The notes under the pieces: model-generated
What the model saw: only the letters and a program-made list of their open reading frames with translations
Told to the model about the DNA's origin: nothing
Database searches by the model: none
Source of the DNA: Corynebacterium singulare
GTDB lineage: Bacteria > Actinomycetota > Actinomycetes > Mycobacteriales > Mycobacteriaceae
DNA length: 64,000 nt
Direction of reading: 5' to 3'
NCBI RefSeq assembly: GCF_000833575.1
Contig: NZ_CP010827.1
Span: 1-64,000, forward strand
Position numbers and translations under genes: made by a program
Part shown: piece by piece, positions 1 to 12,312 of the stretch
Numbering within the stretch: the first letter of the stretch is position 1
Layout of the letters: every line of letters starts with the position of its first letter

Positions 1-1614
1 GTGGTCACTGACCTGCTAGCACAATCCGAGCAACCCAACTCGGCCGTGCCGAATTTCACCCACAGCCAGCGCCTTAACCTGCAGCTCGTTGAGCCCATCA
101 TGATCGGCGATGGCTACGCACTCATCGCCGCCCCGCACGAGAATGCAAAGAATGTCATTGAGACCGAGCTGGGGGAGCACATTTCACGCACCTTGTCGCA
201 GCACATGGGCAGGCCGTGTTCTTTGGCCGTGACCATCACCGCCCAGCAGGCAGCCCCAGAGCAGCAGGCACCGCAACCGTCCGAAGCAGCTCAGGAAGCA
301 GCACCACAGCGCCCCGTCCAGACCGAGGCACCCCAGCACGGCATGGGTCACCAGACTGAACCGACCTATCAGCAGCCACAACGCCCTGCGCAGCGGCCGG
401 CAGAGCAGTCAGCACAACCCCAGCAGCGGCCGATTAATTGGGATTCCACCTATTCACCGGCCAGCTTGGACGAGCTTGCGCAGCACTACACTGAGCAGCA
501 GGCAAGCGGCCCGGCCGGCTACCCGGAGGCCTCCGGTCCGCGCATCCCCCGCGAGGAACCTGCTCACAACCCGAACCGCGAGAAATCCCTCAACCCGAAA
601 CACACGTTTGAAAACTTCGTCATTGGTTCCTCGAACCGTTTCGCCAACGGTGCGGCCGTGGCCGTGGCGGAGAATCCCGCCCGTGCTTATAACCCGTTGT
701 TTATTTGGGGCGGTTCCGGCCTGGGCAAGACACACCTACTCCACGCCGCGGGCAACTATGCCCAGGTCCTGCACCCGGGCCTGCGCGTGAAGTACGTGTC
801 CTCCGAAGAGTTCACCAATGATTACATCAACTCATTGCGTGATGACCGCCAGGAGTCCTTCAAGCGCCGCTACCGTAACCTGGACATCCTCATGGTGGAT
901 GACATCCAATTCTTGGAGGGCAAGGAATCCACGCAGGAGGAGTTTTTCCACACCTTTAATGCACTGCACCAGGCCAATAAGCAGATCATTTTGTCCTCTG
1001 ACCGCCCGCCGAAGCAGCTGACCACGCTGGAAGATCGCCTCCGCACGCGTTTCGAAGGTGGTCTCATCACAGATATTCAGCCGCCGGACCTGGAAACGCG
1101 TATTGCGATTCTCATGAAGAAGGCTGCGGCAGACGGCACCGACGTGGACCGTTCGGTCCTGGAGCTCATTGCCTCGCGCTTCGAATCCTCCATTCGCGAG
1201 CTAGAAGGCGCACTCATTCGCGTTTCTGCATACTCCTCGCTGGTCAACGAACCGATCAGTATGGAGATGGCAGAGATTGCTTTGCATGATCTCGCACCGG
1301 ATTCTGCTGATCGCCAGATCACCGCGGCCGCCATCATGGAGGTCACCGCAGAATACTTCAACATTGATGTCGACACCCTTCGCGGTTCTGGTAAGAAGCG
1401 CGCCGTCGCCCACGCCCGCCAGCTGGCGATGTACCTGTGCCGTGAGCTCACCGAACTGTCTCTGCCCAAGATCGGTGATCAGTTCGGCGGCAAGGATCAC
1501 ACCACGGTCATTTATGCGGATCGCAAGATCCGCAAGGAGATGACAGAGAACAGAAATACCTACGATGAAATCCAGGCGCTGACCCAACGCGTGAAGAATC
1601 ACAACAGTCACTAA
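1..1614 (+). CDS. dnaA: Chromosomal replication initiator protein DnaA
   Basis: DnaA binds 9-bp boxes at oriC, melts the origin and helps load the replicative helicase. The 537-aa protein starts with GTG at base 1. Residues 1-80 form the N-terminal helicase-interaction domain. A long Gln/Pro-rich linker (about 80-165) follows, then an AAA+ domain with Walker [10 protein letters not shown] at about residue 237 and Walker [10 protein letters not shown] at about 297. The C-terminal DNA-binding domain carries the [11 protein letters not shown] helix. It is followed directly by oriC and dnaN, the usual actinobacterial order. The window begins exactly at the start codon, so the promoter is not visible. 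Confidence 0.98.
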   Translation: MVTDLLAQSEQPNSAVPNFTHSQRLNLQLVEPIMIGDGYALIAAPHENAKNVIETELGEHISRTLSQHMGRPCSLAVTITAQQAAPEQQAPQPSEAAQEAAPQRPVQTEAPQHGMGHQTEPTYQQPQRPAQRPAEQSAQPQQRPINWDSTYSPASLDELAQHYTEQQASGPAGYPEASGPRIPREEPAHNPNREKSLNPKHTFENFVIGSSNRFANGAAVAVAENPARAYNPLFIWGGSGLGKTHLLHAAGNYAQVLHPGLRVKYVSSEEFTNDYINSLRDDRQESFKRRYRNLDILMVDDIQFLEGKESTQEEFFHTFNALHQANKQIILSSDRPPKQLTTLEDRLRTRFEGGLITDIQPPDLETRIAILMKKAAADGTDVDRSVLELIASRFESSIRELEGALIRVSAYSSLVNEPISMEMAEIALHDLAPDSADRQITAAAIMEVTAEYFNIDVDTLRGSGKKRAVAHARQLAMYLCRELTELSLPKIGDQFGGKDHTTVIYADRKIRKEMTENRNTYDEIQALTQRVKNHNSH

Positions 1615-1653
1615 GACGTCGTGCACTAAATCCACGGCGCCACGTGCTTGCCG

Positions 1654-1706
1654 ACGCCCCTCCCACCAGCACCATCTCACGGTGTCACCCGGGGAGGGGC
1701 GTTTGT
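1654..1706 (+). terminator. Probable terminator after dnaA
   Basis: The arms ACGCCCCTCCC (1654-1664) and GGGAGGGGCGT (1692-1702) are complementary and are followed by TTGTT. The loop is long (about 27 nt) and contains a smaller CACC/GGTG stem. The position is right after dnaA and before the first DnaA box. Confidence 0.6.
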
Positions 1707-2145
1707 TGATCGTTATCCACAGAGTTATTCACAGCTGTGTAATTCCACTGTTGTGATTTATAGATCCTGGTCACATTTTCTGCATCCACAGCAGATCAGA
1801 AGCGGTTCTTCGCGTGTGGTTAACCCTGTGATCAGCGCCGATGGATCTGGGGATGAATTGTGGATAACGTCGGCCCCCGGAGGGTTACTCACATTTTGTG
1901 TCATTTGATCACAGCAATCCCACACCCTGACTCACAGATCGCTTCGCCGGAACGAGCTTGGGATTTACATGGTTGTCCACAGATCCCACAGCGGTTAATA
2001 CTACTCCTATTTTGTTTTCTCCCTAACCAAGAAGAAAAAGGATGTGTGTGATTCGCTGGCGCCCACCTGGCTGCCCGGCCCCAACGAAGGGCTACGAAGT
2101 GGAATGACAAAACTCCTGTGGTTCGGTGGCGATCCTGTAAGTTGG
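1707..2145. other. oriC: Chromosomal replication origin oriC
   Basis: This gene-free dnaA-dnaN region holds consensus DnaA boxes TTATCCACA at 1713-1721 (+) and TGTGGATAA at 1859-1867 (-). Near-matches are TTATTCACA at 1725-1733, TGTGGTTAA at 1815-1823 and TTGTCCACA at 1973-1981. A T-rich patch at about 1993-2030, next to the last box, is a candidate unwinding element. Position between dnaA and dnaN is the standard bacterial oriC location; the exact melting site is inferred. Confidence 0.88.
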
Positions 2146-2197
2146 AGTGAGCTTCCAAGAATTTATCCATCCGCAACCAGAGGAGCGTCTCACCACC

Positions 2198-3379
2198 ATG
2201 GACCAGTCCGTGTCATTTCGCGTTGCCAAAGATGACCTCGCCAACGCCGTCGCATGGGTCGCGCGCAGCCTGCCGTCGAAGGTCACCCAGCCGGTACTTC
2301 GCGCAATGCTGATCACCGCGGATGACAATGGTTTGGAATTCACCGGCTTCGATTACGAAGTGTCCACTCGCGTGCGCATTGCCGGCATGGTGGATGAACC
2401 GGGACGCATTGCCGTGGCCGGTAAATTGCTTTCTGACATCGTTGCCTCGTTGCCCAATAAGGAAGTGGAGATGACGCAGGAGGATTCCAAAGTCCTGCTT
2501 ACCTGTGGTTCCTCCCGCTTTGAACTACCACTTATCCCGCTGGATGATTATCCGCAGCTGCCTGTGCTCCCGGAGGTCACCGGCACCATCAATCCGCAGC
2601 TCTTCGTTGAGGCAATTAGCCAGGTCGTAGCCGCAGCCGGTAAGGATGACACGTTGCCGATGCTCACTGGTGTGCACATTGCGATCAACGGATCCCACGT
2701 GGAGATGACCGCCACGGACCGCTTCCGCTTGGCCATGCGTACCTTCGAGTGGGAGCCGGTGTCTGAGTCCGTTGAAGCCAAGCTTCTTGTCCCAGCCAAG
2801 ACCCTCCAGGAAACCGGCCGTTCCCTGGATACCCACCTCAACATCCCGGTGGAGATCGCCGTGGGTACCGGCGAGAACATCGCTGCTGAGGGCCTGTTTG
2901 GTCTGCACGCAGATAACCGCGAAACCACCACCCGCATGCTCGATGCGGACTTCCCCAACGTGGCACCGCTACTGCCCAAGAGCCACACGGCCATGGCCAG
3001 CATCGAGGTCGCTCCGCTGCAGGAAGCCATCCGCCGTGTGTCCCTTCTGACAGACCGCAACGCGCAGATCCGCATGGAGTTCGGTGAAGGCGAGGTCACC
3101 CTCGCCGCCGGTGCTGATTCCGGCCGCGCCACGGAAACCTTGCCCTGTGCGTTCAACGGCCGCGATAGCTTCGTCATCGCCTTCAACCCGTCCTACCTCA
3201 AGGACGGTTTGGCCGTGGTTCACACCGATCGCGTCGTCTTCGGCTTCACCGAACCTTCCCGCCCGGCGATCATGATTCCGGAGCCGGAGGAGCTGCCGGC
3301 GGCCACCGAGGATGGCACGTTCCCGACTCCGGAGACGGACTTCACGTACCTGCTGATGCCGGTGCGTCTGCCAGGCTAG
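2198..3379 (+). CDS. dnaN: DNA polymerase III beta subunit (sliding clamp)
   Basis: The beta clamp is a ring-shaped dimer that tethers polymerase III to DNA. The product is 393 aa, the normal family length, with three repeated clamp folds (about 1-125, 126-255, 256-393). It ends in the typical LLMPVRLPG tail that forms part of the partner-binding pocket. I chose the ATG at 2198 because AGGAGCG lies at 2181-2187 and the family N-terminus fits; an in-frame start at 2147 would add 17 unlikely residues. recF follows after 5 bases, so the two are probably co-transcribed. Confidence 0.96.
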   Translation: MDQSVSFRVAKDDLANAVAWVARSLPSKVTQPVLRAMLITADDNGLEFTGFDYEVSTRVRIAGMVDEPGRIAVAGKLLSDIVASLPNKEVEMTQEDSKVLLTCGSSRFELPLIPLDDYPQLPVLPEVTGTINPQLFVEAISQVVAAAGKDDTLPMLTGVHIAINGSHVEMTATDRFRLAMRTFEWEPVSESVEAKLLVPAKTLQETGRSLDTHLNIPVEIAVGTGENIAAEGLFGLHADNRETTTRMLDADFPNVAPLLPKSHTAMASIEVAPLQEAIRRVSLLTDRNAQIRMEFGEGEVTLAAGADSGRATETLPCAFNGRDSFVIAFNPSYLKDGLAVVHTDRVVFGFTEPSRPAIMIPEPEELPAATEDGTFPTPETDFTYLLMPVRLPG

Positions 3380-3384
3380 GCCGT

Positions 3385-4578
3385 ATGTACATTCGCGAAC
3401 TCGATGTCAGGGACTTCCGTTCCTGGCCCGAGCTCACCCTCGAGCTGAAACCGGGGATTACCCTTTTCGTTGGCCGCAATGGCTTCGGCAAAACCAATAT
3501 CGTCGAGGCGATTGGTTATACCGCGCACCTGTCTTCGCATCGCGTTGCCCACGATGCCCCGCTGGTGCGCCACGGGGCAGCCAACGCGCGTATTTCTGCA
3601 ACCGCGGTTAACCAAGGCCGTGAGCTCACCGCGCACCTGCTCATCAAGCCGCATGCGGCGAACCAGGCGCAAATCAACCGCACCCGTCTCAAATCTCCGC
3701 GGGAAGTGCTCGGCGTGGTCACAACCGTGTTGTTCTCTCCCGAAGATCTCTCCCTCATTCGCGGTGAACCAGCAGCAAGACGCCAGTATCTCGATGACAT
3801 CATTGCATCGCGGACCCCGCGCCTGGCCGGCGTGAAGGCCGACTACGATAAGGTGCTCAAGCAGCGCAATGCTCTGCTGAAGTCGGCGTCGCCTAGCTTG
3901 CGCCGCGGCTACAGTGACAGTGATGGCGCCTCAGCCCTGGCCACGCTCGACGTCTGGGATACCCAGCTCTCGTCCCTCGGTGCACAGGTGATTCAGGCAC
4001 GCCTCGCGCTTGTCGACGCCCTCCAGGATCTCGTCCCCGCCGCCTACTCCGGCCTTGCTCCGGAGTCCCGCCCGGCCAGCATCGAGTACAAGTCCACCGT
4101 GGACGTCACTGATCGCGATGTCATCGAAGCCATGATGCTTACGGAGCTCGCCTCCATGCGGCAGCGAGAGATCGAGCGTGGCATGTCGCTGGTGGGCCCC
4201 CACCGCGATGACCTCGTAGTGAACTTGGGCACGGCCCCTGCGAAGGGCTTTGCCAGCCACGGCGAAACCTGGTCTTATGCCATTTCCCTGCGCCTAGCGG
4301 AATTCAATCTGCTGCGCCAGGACGGCACCGATCCGATCCTCATCCTTGATGATGTCTTCGCTGAGCTGGATGCCAAGCGCCGCGAAAAGCTCGTGCACCT
4401 TGCAGCTGAGGCTGAACAAGTGCTCATCACCGCAGCCGTTGACGAGGATCTCCCTGGCAACTTGCAGCCCATCGAGCGTTTCACAGTCACCGTGAGGGAC
4501 ACGGAAGAGGGCCGGATTTCTGAACTTACACCGCACGACCAGGTGGATCAGGCGACTGCCGGTGATGACGATGACTGA
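3385..4578 (+). CDS. recF: DNA replication and repair protein RecF
   Basis: RecF is an SMC-like ATPase that helps load RecA at single-strand gaps. The 397-aa protein has Walker [11 protein letters not shown] at about residues 29-38, a conserved [10 protein letters not shown] segment and Walker [13 protein letters not shown] near the C-terminus, followed by the D-loop. It starts 5 bases after dnaN and overlaps the next gene by 17 bases, so dnaN-recF-dciA looks like one transcription unit. Confidence 0.96.
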   Translation: MYIRELDVRDFRSWPELTLELKPGITLFVGRNGFGKTNIVEAIGYTAHLSSHRVAHDAPLVRHGAANARISATAVNQGRELTAHLLIKPHAANQAQINRTRLKSPREVLGVVTTVLFSPEDLSLIRGEPAARRQYLDDIIASRTPRLAGVKADYDKVLKQRNALLKSASPSLRRGYSDSDGASALATLDVWDTQLSSLGAQVIQARLALVDALQDLVPAAYSGLAPESRPASIEYKSTVDVTDRDVIEAMMLTELASMRQREIERGMSLVGPHRDDLVVNLGTAPAKGFASHGETWSYAISLRLAEFNLLRQDGTDPILILDDVFAELDAKRREKLVHLAAEAEQVLITAAVDEDLPGNLQPIERFTVTVRDTEEGRISELTPHDQVDQATAGDDDD

Positions 4579-5113
4579 GCAGGAATTCGATCCAATCAAG
4601 GCCCTATTTGAGCGCACGCGAAGTAATTCGAAGAATGCGCCCAAGCTCAACAAACCAGCGCCGAAGATGAACCTGGCGCCAACGCCAGCGGAACAACAAC
4701 CCAAGCCTTATCGTCGCGGTCGCCCGAGCGGACCTGATGGGCGCCGTCGGCGTCGCAGCCTTGATGTGCCAAGCCTGGGTGCCCAGATTCAGCGTGAAAT
4801 TGGAAAGCGTGGCTGGGAGCATGAACTGGCCCACGGTTGGGTGATGGGCAATTGGGACAACCTCGTCGGTGAGCGCATCGCTGCGCATACCCAACCTCTC
4901 ACCATCAAGGATCACGTGGTCTACGTAGCGTGTGACTCTTCGAGTTGGGCCACCGAACTTCGCTACCTCCAGCGCCCAATATTGCAGAAGATCGCGGACC
5001 GTCTCGGCCCGGATGTGGTGGTTAAGCTGCACATTCAAGGCCCTAAGCAGCACCGCAATTACGAGGGCCGCCAGTGGGTAAAGCCGCAAGGCTCGCAGGA
5101 TACCTATGGATAA
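4562..5113 (+). CDS. dciA: DUF721 / DciA-family protein
   Basis: This 183-aa protein has a Pro/Lys/Arg-rich N-terminus (about 1-65) and a C-terminal DUF721 domain containing [20 protein letters not shown] and [12 protein letters not shown]721 proteins of the DciA type assist loading or activity of the replicative helicase in bacteria lacking DnaC/DnaI. Its place between recF and gyrB is the usual actinobacterial one. Start candidates are GTG 4562, ATG 4565 and ATG 4571; all overlap the end of recF. The symbol is assigned from context and domain. Confidence 0.85.
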   Translation: MMTMTEQEFDPIKALFERTRSNSKNAPKLNKPAPKMNLAPTPAEQQPKPYRRGRPSGPDGRRRRRSLDVPSLGAQIQREIGKRGWEHELAHGWVMGNWDNLVGERIAAHTQPLTIKDHVVYVACDSSSWATELRYLQRPILQKIADRLGPDVVVKLHIQGPKQHRNYEGRQWVKPQGSQDTYG

Positions 5114-5256
5114 TCCCGATACTTATGGGTAATTCTGTCCCTGGACAGCCAGAAGAATCTTCATATTAAAAATATGGAATTTTAGGAAACCGCGAAATTC
5201 CGTCAAATTCGCCGCTCTCACTGGCGTGCAGTGTCTCTGCGTGGGGGGACACAGTG

Positions 5257-7349
<2,093 letters not shown>

Positions 7350-7420
7350 GCCGGCAACTGCACCAGCACGGCACCAGCACAGCACACGCACAGAGCGAAG
7401 CACAGGCACAGAGAAACGAG

Positions 7421-7457
7421 AAAAGACCAGCCCTCGCGATGAGGAGCTGGTCTTTTT
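7421..7457 (+). terminator. Rho-independent terminator after gyrB
   Basis: AAAAGACCAGC (7421-7431) pairs perfectly with GCTGGTCTTTT (7446-7456) around a 14-nt loop and runs into T5. The A-tract makes it usable from both strands, so it can also end the reverse-strand gene at 7481. Confidence 0.9.
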
Positions 7458-7480
7458 GTCTGATTACCCTACGTCATTGC

Positions 7481-7927
7481 CTATACAGTGCCCATGTGGC
7501 GCTGTAGGACACGACCGATGGTCGGAACGTTGGGCTCCAAGATGGAAGAAGCCTTGCCGCGCAGTGACTTATAGGTGCGCGCGATGCCTGGTGTTTTAAT
7601 GTCCTTTGCGGATTCATCTGCAGTGGCCATGATGGTGTCAGTAATTTCAGAGCTGCGACCATCCAGGTAGGTGCCAAAATCGGATTGCTCAGAACCTTCG
7701 AATTCCTTCCAATAGGAATCCAGGGCATTGAGAAGCTCCGGGAGCAACTGGTTGATTCCTTTAGAAAGGACCTTGGAATCTGCCTTCTTTGCGGCGGCTA
7801 AGGCGCCTTTGAAGGCCATTCCGGAAATGCCACTGAGGGAAGAAACGGCCTCATCGGCGGCTGTGGACAAGTCCGCGACCACGGCATTGCGGGTGGGGGA
7901 CTGGAGAAGCTGGGTGAGGTTTGTCAT
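7481..7927 (-). CDS. Conserved actinobacterial protein of unknown function
   Basis: The product is 148 aa and soluble, with no signal peptide. It is mostly helical and Ala/Ser/Lys-rich at the N-terminus (TQLLQSPTRNAVVADL), with a conserved-looking GTYLDGRSSEITDTIM segment and a basic C-terminus. It resembles a small family found in corynebacteria and mycobacteria with no assigned role, recognised only loosely. It lies 10 bases downstream of the secreted protein at 7938-8375 on the same strand, suggesting co-transcription. Confidence 0.7.
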   Translation of the reverse strand: MTNLTQLLQSPTRNAVVADLSTAADEAVSSLSGISGMAFKGALAAAKKADSKVLSKGINQLLPELLNALDSYWKEFEGSEQSDFGTYLDGRSSEITDTIMATADESAKDIKTPGIARTYKSLRGKASSILEPNVPTIGRVLQRHMGTV

Positions 7928-7937
7928 ATACCTGAGC

Positions 7938-8375
7938 TTACTGTGCTGGCGCGCTGGAATTAGCCTTCAGCGCGGCGAGCTGGTCAGCAATCTCCGGGAA
8001 ACCATTCGTGCGGGCAAGGCGCTCAAGATCGAAATCAAGACCACCCTGGTTGAGACGGCTGTCCTCAGAGGATCCGGAGGAACCGGCTAGGCCAATCTGT
8101 GCGGCGAATTCGTCCACCTGCGCACGCAGGGCGGGAACGTTGTCCGTGATGAGCTTGAGTAGCGCTAAAGCACCGGCAATAGAACCGCCGATGATGAAGG
8201 TGAGATCCAAAGGAGTCGAGCCGGTCAGGGAGGAGCCGGCCTCGCCCTGCTGGAAGTCAGGATTAACCTTGTTCTTCCAGTCATCGTTGGTGGTCTCAGC
8301 GCTAGCGGCCGGAGCGACCGCAGTTGCGAGGGTGGTGGCGATAACTCCCGCGGCGAGAAGCTTCTTCATGGACAT
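7938..8375 (-). CDS. Small secreted or membrane-associated protein, unknown function
   Basis: The 145-aa product has a signal peptide (MSMKKLLAAGVIATTLATAV, cleavage after PAASA at about residue 26). A hydrophobic segment LTFIIGGSIAGALALLKLIT (about 58-78) follows, then an acidic helical tail. The start is supported by AAAGGA about 8 bases upstream on the minus strand. The pattern, signal peptide plus one central hydrophobic helix, is common among short corynebacterial envelope proteins. I do not recognise a family. It is likely co-transcribed with the gene at 7481. Confidence 0.75.
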   Translation of the reverse strand: MSMKKLLAAGVIATTLATAVAPAASAETTNDDWKNKVNPDFQQGEAGSSLTGSTPLDLTFIIGGSIAGALALLKLITDNVPALRAQVDEFAAQIGLAGSSGSSEDSRLNQGGLDFDLERLARTNGFPEIADQLAALKANSSAPAQ

Positions 8376-8476
8376 AGGGAATTCCTTTCTGCAGGGGGTT
8401 GGGTGGTGGTCATAGTAGAACCACCGCCAGGGAACGAGACGGAACAGTCGTCGTGCCCTTCTGTATCATGTTTAAC

Positions 8477-8737
8477 TTACATAACTTCTGCCACAGAACG
8501 ATAGACCTCCGCGCAAAAGTGGGCGAATTCTTCATTCTTTCCGCTCAAGGCGGGAACCGCTCGTAAAACGGTCTCCAGCGACCGGGCGGCATCTTGGTGA
8601 CTCCCGTGGACGCGTATACCTTCCACCGTCGCCGTACTGGCACCCGCCGCCGCCGCAAGGGCCGCAAAGGACACAATGCGCACTCGATAAACCCGACAAT
8701 ATTCCCGAGCTATCAGCACTAAGTGCTCAACGCTCAT
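8477..8737 (-). CDS. Doc/Fic-like short protein, possible degenerate toxin
   Basis: This 86-aa product overlaps the upstream RHH gene by 4 bases. Its layout follows death-on-curing (Doc) toxins: an N-terminal helix, then ALAAAAG, then VEGIRVHGSHQDAA, which matches the Doc segment tvfGv.aYp...KAA. Where Doc proteins carry the Fic catalytic motif (consensus HxFx[DE]GNxR), this one has VPALSGKNEEFA: the His and the motif Arg are absent. It stops soon after, whereas Doc toxins are about 120-130 aa. It may be an inactive remnant or a divergent short family. Confidence 0.6.
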   Translation of the reverse strand: MSVEHLVLIAREYCRVYRVRIVSFAALAAAAGASTATVEGIRVHGSHQDAARSLETVLRAVPALSGKNEEFAHFCAEVYRSVAEVM

Positions 8738-8952
8738 GCGTGACCACGTGCCTGGCGAATTTCTGCCTCCAGCTCCGAGCGGCCGGGAAGCAACCTACGT
8801 GCGGTGTCTTGTACTGCAGCATCCGACAGCGTGCGCGATGCCGCAGCGACAACGGCCCGCACCACAGCCTCATGTTTCGAGGTTCCTTGTGCGGAAGCCA
8901 ACAGCGTGAGTGCGTGGTCCTGCTCTGGAGTCAGCCTTAAAGTCATTGCCAT
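8734..8952 (-). CDS. Ribbon-helix-helix (CopG-like) antitoxin candidate
   Basis: The product is 72 aa from ATG 8952 (MAMTLRLTPEQDHAL) or 70 aa from ATG 8946. The short strand TLRL, the helix TPEQDHALTLLASAQ and the helix TSKHEAVVRAVVAAA fit an RHH DNA-binding fold. The rest is a charged tail that would contact the toxin. In actinobacteria such proteins precede a Doc toxin gene in a 4-base overlap, as here. The pair probably autoregulates from the gap to gyrA; the operator is not identifiable. Confidence 0.7.
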   Translation of the reverse strand: MAMTLRLTPEQDHALTLLASAQGTSKHEAVVRAVVAAASRTLSDAAVQDTARRLLPGRSELEAEIRQARGHA

Positions 8953-9053
8953 ACCCACGATGCTAGCAAGGTGATACCGCAGTGATACCACTCGTGCGCA
9001 CAGCCCGCGCCATACACAGCCTCAGGGAGTCATAGCCGGTAGGATAAGGCGTT

Positions 9054-11642
9054 ATGAGTGATAACAACGGCGATCTTTTTGATCGTATTCATCCGATTGA
9101 CATCAATGAGGAGATGGAGTCGAGCTATATCGACTACGCCATGTCCGTCATTGTCGGCCGTGCTCTGCCGGAGGTTCGTGATGGCCTCAAGCCAGTACAC
9201 CGCCGCATCCTCTACGCCATGTTTGACTCCGGCTACCGCCCGGATCGCGGTTATGTGAAGTCTGCCCGTCCGGTTTCGGACACGATGGGTCAGTTCCACC
9301 CGCACGGTGATTCCGCCATCTACGACACGCTGGTGCGCTTGGCCCAGCCGTGGAACATGCGCTACCCGTTGGTCGATGGCCAGGGTAACTTCGGTTCCCG
9401 CGGTAACGACGGCCCTGCTGCTATGCGTTATACCGAGTGCCGCATGACGCCGCTGGCCATGGAGATGGTGCGCGATATTCGTGAAAACACGGTCGATTTC
9501 GCCCCGAACTACGATGGCAAGACCGAAGAGCCGGTTATCCTACCCTCCCGCGTTCCGAACCTGCTGATGAACGGTTCCGGCGGTATTGCCGTGGGTATGG
9601 CCACCAACATTCCGCCGCACAACCTGGGCGAGTTGGCGGACGCCATTTACTGGCTGCTGGAGAACCCCAATGCTAGTGAGGAAGAGGCTCTTGAGGCGTG
9701 CATGAAGTACGTCAAGGGTCCGGATTTTCCCACTGCTGGCCTTATCGTCGGTGACCAGGGCATCAAAGATGCTTACACAACCGGCCGCGGCTCCATCCGC
9801 ATGCGCGGTGTGACCTCCATTGAGGAGGTGGGCAACCGCCAGACCATCGTTATCACCGAGCTGCCGTACCAGGTCAACCCGGACAACATGATTTCCAACA
9901 TCGCGGAGTCTGTGGTTAACGGCAAGATTGCCGGCATTGCCAAGATTGAGGATGAGTCTTCTGACCGTGTGGGTATGCGCATCGTTGTCACCCTGAAGCG
10001 TGATGCTGTGGCCCGCGTTGTTCTCAACAACCTGTACAAGCACTCCCAGCTGCAGACCTCCTTCGGCGCGAACATGCTCTCCATCGTCGATGGCGTGCCG
10101 CGCACTCTGCGTCTGGACCAGATGCTGAGCTACTACGTGGCCCACCAGATTGAGGTCATCGTTCGCCGTACCCAATACCGCCTCGATGAGGCCGAGAAGC
10201 GCGCCCATATCCTGCGCGGTTTGGTCAAGGCGCTCGATATGCTCGATGAGGTCATCGCACTCATCCGCCGTTCCCCGACGGTCGAGGAGGCCCGCGAGGG
10301 CTTGATGCAGCTTCTCGACGTCGACGAGATCCAAGCCGACGCCATCCTGGCCATGCGCCTGCGCCGCCTGGCTGCCTTGGAGCGCCAGAAGATCGTTGAC
10401 GAGTTGGCAGAGATCGAGAAAACCATCGCCGACCTCAAGGACATCCTTGCCCGCGAGGAGCGCCAGCGCCAGATTGTCCACGATGAGCTCGAAGAGATCG
10501 TCGAGAAGTACGGTGATGAGCGCCGCACACAGATCGTCGCCTCTTCCGGTGACGTCACCGATGAGGACCTCATCGCACGTGAGAACGTCGTTGTCACTAT
10601 CACCGCTACGGGCTACGCCAAGCGCACCAAGGTGGATGCCTACAAGGCCCAGAAGCGCGGCGGTAAGGGCGTTCGTGGTGCGGAGCTCAAGCAGGATGAC
10701 ATTGTCAAGAACTTCTTCGTGTGCTCCACGCACGACTGGATCCTGTTCTTCACCAACTTCGGCCGTGTCTATCGCCTCAAGGCTTACGAGCTTCCAGAGG
10801 CCGGCCGTACCGCCCGCGGCCAGCACGTGGCCAACCTGCTGGAGTTCCAGCCGGAGGAGAAGATCGCACAGGTCATCCAGATTCAGTCCTATGAGGATGC
10901 TCCTTACCTCGTTCTCGCCACGAAGCAAGGACGCGTCAAGAAGTCCCGACTCACCGACTACGAGTCTGCACGTTCCGCCGGTCTTATCGCCATCAACCTC
11001 AACGAGGGTGATGCTCTCATTGGCGCACAGCTTGTCAATGAGGGCGATGACATCCTGCTTACCTCTGAGCAGGGCCAGGCCATCCGCTTCACCGCGGACG
11101 ATGACCAGCTGCGCCCGATGGGCCGCGCTACGGCAGGTGTGAAGGGCATGCGCTTCCGCGGCGATGACCAGCTGCTGTCCATGTCCGTGGTCAATGACGG
11201 TCAGTTCCTGCTTGTGGCCACCTCCGGCGGCTACGGCAAGCGCACAGCCATTGAGGAATACACCCCGCAGGGCCGTGGCGGCCTGGGTGTTATGACCTTC
11301 AAGTACACCCCGAAGCGCGGCAAGCTCATCTCTGCCATCGCCGTCGATGAGGATGACGAGATCTTCGCCATCACCTCTGCCGGCGGTGTTGTCCGTACCG
11401 AGGTCAACCAGATTCGCCCGAGCTCCCGCGCCACGATGGGCGTGCGCTTGGTCAACCTGGGCGATGACGTCGAGTTGCTTGCTATCGACCGTAACGTTGA
11501 AGACGACGGTGAGGAAGATGCCCAGGCAGTAGCCAAGGGTGAGAAGTCCGTTGAGGACGTCAAGCCTGAGCACCTCAAGCTTGGCGAGGAGTCCAAGGAC
11601 AACAAGGATACGGCCGCTGACAACAAGACCGATGAGGAGTAA
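9054..11642 (+). CDS. gyrA: DNA gyrase subunit A
   Basis: GyrA performs DNA cleavage and strand passage. The 862-aa protein has the N-terminal breakage-reunion domain with catalytic Tyr126 in AAMRYTE, the long coiled-coil region (about 370-490) and the C-terminal beta-pinwheel with the GyrA box QKRGGKG at about residue 540. In the quinolone-resistance region [11 protein letters not shown], Ser87 and Asp91 are the wild-type residues. The tail after about 810 is acidic and Lys/Glu-rich. A DUF3566 gene follows 3 bases later and is surely co-transcribed. Confidence 0.98.
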   Translation: MSDNNGDLFDRIHPIDINEEMESSYIDYAMSVIVGRALPEVRDGLKPVHRRILYAMFDSGYRPDRGYVKSARPVSDTMGQFHPHGDSAIYDTLVRLAQPWNMRYPLVDGQGNFGSRGNDGPAAMRYTECRMTPLAMEMVRDIRENTVDFAPNYDGKTEEPVILPSRVPNLLMNGSGGIAVGMATNIPPHNLGELADAIYWLLENPNASEEEALEACMKYVKGPDFPTAGLIVGDQGIKDAYTTGRGSIRMRGVTSIEEVGNRQTIVITELPYQVNPDNMISNIAESVVNGKIAGIAKIEDESSDRVGMRIVVTLKRDAVARVVLNNLYKHSQLQTSFGANMLSIVDGVPRTLRLDQMLSYYVAHQIEVIVRRTQYRLDEAEKRAHILRGLVKALDMLDEVIALIRRSPTVEEAREGLMQLLDVDEIQADAILAMRLRRLAALERQKIVDELAEIEKTIADLKDILAREERQRQIVHDELEEIVEKYGDERRTQIVASSGDVTDEDLIARENVVVTITATGYAKRTKVDAYKAQKRGGKGVRGAELKQDDIVKNFFVCSTHDWILFFTNFGRVYRLKAYELPEAGRTARGQHVANLLEFQPEEKIAQVIQIQSYEDAPYLVLATKQGRVKKSRLTDYESARSAGLIAINLNEGDALIGAQLVNEGDDILLTSEQGQAIRFTADDDQLRPMGRATAGVKGMRFRGDDQLLSMSVVNDGQFLLVATSGGYGKRTAIEEYTPQGRGGLGVMTFKYTPKRGKLISAIAVDEDDEIFAITSAGGVVRTEVNQIRPSSRATMGVRLVNLGDDVELLAIDRNVEDDGEEDAQAVAKGEKSVEDVKPEHLKLGEESKDNKDTAADNKTDEE

Positions 11643-11645
11643 GCC

Positions 11646-11993
11646 ATGATCGGACGAGAGCTTCACCTAGCGCGGATTTCACCGATGTCGGCCTTCCGCG
11701 TGGGCCTCGCCATGTCACTCGTCGGGCTTGTTGCCTGGATCATTGCAGTTTGCCTGCTCTACATGGGCCTCGATCAAGCTGGCATTTGGGATTCCCTCAA
11801 TAGCTTGGTCGGCAGCGTAGGCGGTGGCTTTGAGGTCAGCTTTGGCCTCGTCGTCTCTGCTGCGGCTCTCTTCGGCGCCATCATCGCTGTTCTCATGACT
11901 ATCCTGGCACCACTCATGGCTGTTATATATAACGCCATCGTCGATGTCTTTGGTGGGTTCAAGGTGCGTCTCCAGGACGAGGCGCAGCGGTAG
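11646..11993 (+). CDS. DUF3566 family membrane protein
   Basis: The 115-aa protein has two transmembrane helices (about 18-40 and 60-95) with a short external loop. A DUF3566 protein directly downstream of gyrA is a conserved arrangement across Actinobacteria. Its molecular role is not established. The ATG is 3 bases after the gyrA stop, so translation is probably coupled. Confidence 0.88.
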   Translation: MIGRELHLARISPMSAFRVGLAMSLVGLVAWIIAVCLLYMGLDQAGIWDSLNSLVGSVGGGFEVSFGLVVSAAALFGAIIAVLMTILAPLMAVIYNAIVDVFGGFKVRLQDEAQR

Positions 11994-12045
11994 CTGAAGA
12001 GCTCGCCTAACCGTCGTTTAAACAAACTAAGAAACATGAAGTGAC

Positions 12046-12070
12046 CTGGCGATTTGTAATAGATCGCCAG
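12046..12070. repeat. Perfect inverted repeat between DUF3566 gene and tRNA-Ile
   Basis: CTGGCGAT (12046-12053) and ATCGCCAG (12063-12070) are exact complements around a 9-nt AT-rich spacer. No T-run follows, so it is either a weak terminator for the gyrA unit or part of the tRNA promoter region. Confidence 0.45.
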
Positions 12071-12102
12071 TCCTATGTAGAGTAACTACTCGTTCCGGTC
12101 AA

Positions 12103-12179
12103 GGGCCTATAGCTCAGTCGGTTAGAGCGCATCGCTGATAACGATGAGGTCGCTGGTTCGATTCCAGCTAGGCCCACCA
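12103..12179 (+). tRNA. tRNA-Ile (GAT)
   Basis: A full cloverleaf is readable: acceptor GGGCCTA/TAGGCCC, D-arm GCTC..GAGC, anticodon loop CTGATAA with anticodon GAT, and T-arm GCTGG-TTCGATT-CCAGC. The genomic sequence encodes the terminal CCA. Confidence 0.97.
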
Positions 12180-12188
12180 CGGAACAAT

Positions 12189-12261
12189 GGGGCATTAGCT
12201 CAATTGGTAGAGCATCTGCTTTGCAAGCAGAAGGTCAGGAGTTCGATTCTCCTATGCTCCA
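12189..12261 (+). tRNA. tRNA-Ala (TGC), copy 1
   Basis: Acceptor GGGGCAT/ATGCTCC, D-arm GCTC..GAGC, anticodon loop TTTGCAA with anticodon TGC, and T-arm AGGAG-TTCGATT-CTCCT. CCA is not encoded. The sequence is identical to the copy at 16005-16077. It follows tRNA-Ile by 9 bases and ends in a strong terminator. Confidence 0.97.
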
Positions 12262-12274
12262 CAGCATAAAAATT

Positions 12275-12312
12275 AAAGACGCCCAGCGATGGACGCTGGG
12301 CGTCTTTCTTTA
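12275..12312 (+). terminator. Rho-independent terminator after tRNA-Ile/tRNA-Ala
   Basis: AAAGACGCCCAGCG (12275-12288) pairs with CGCTGGGCGTCTTT (12294-12307), a 14-bp stem with a 5-nt loop, followed by CTTTATTT. Confidence 0.92.

Noticed and set aside
9540..11666. A 708-codon open frame opposite gyrA
   Set aside because: Same shadow effect, with Leu/Val/Asp-rich sequence and no domain motif.
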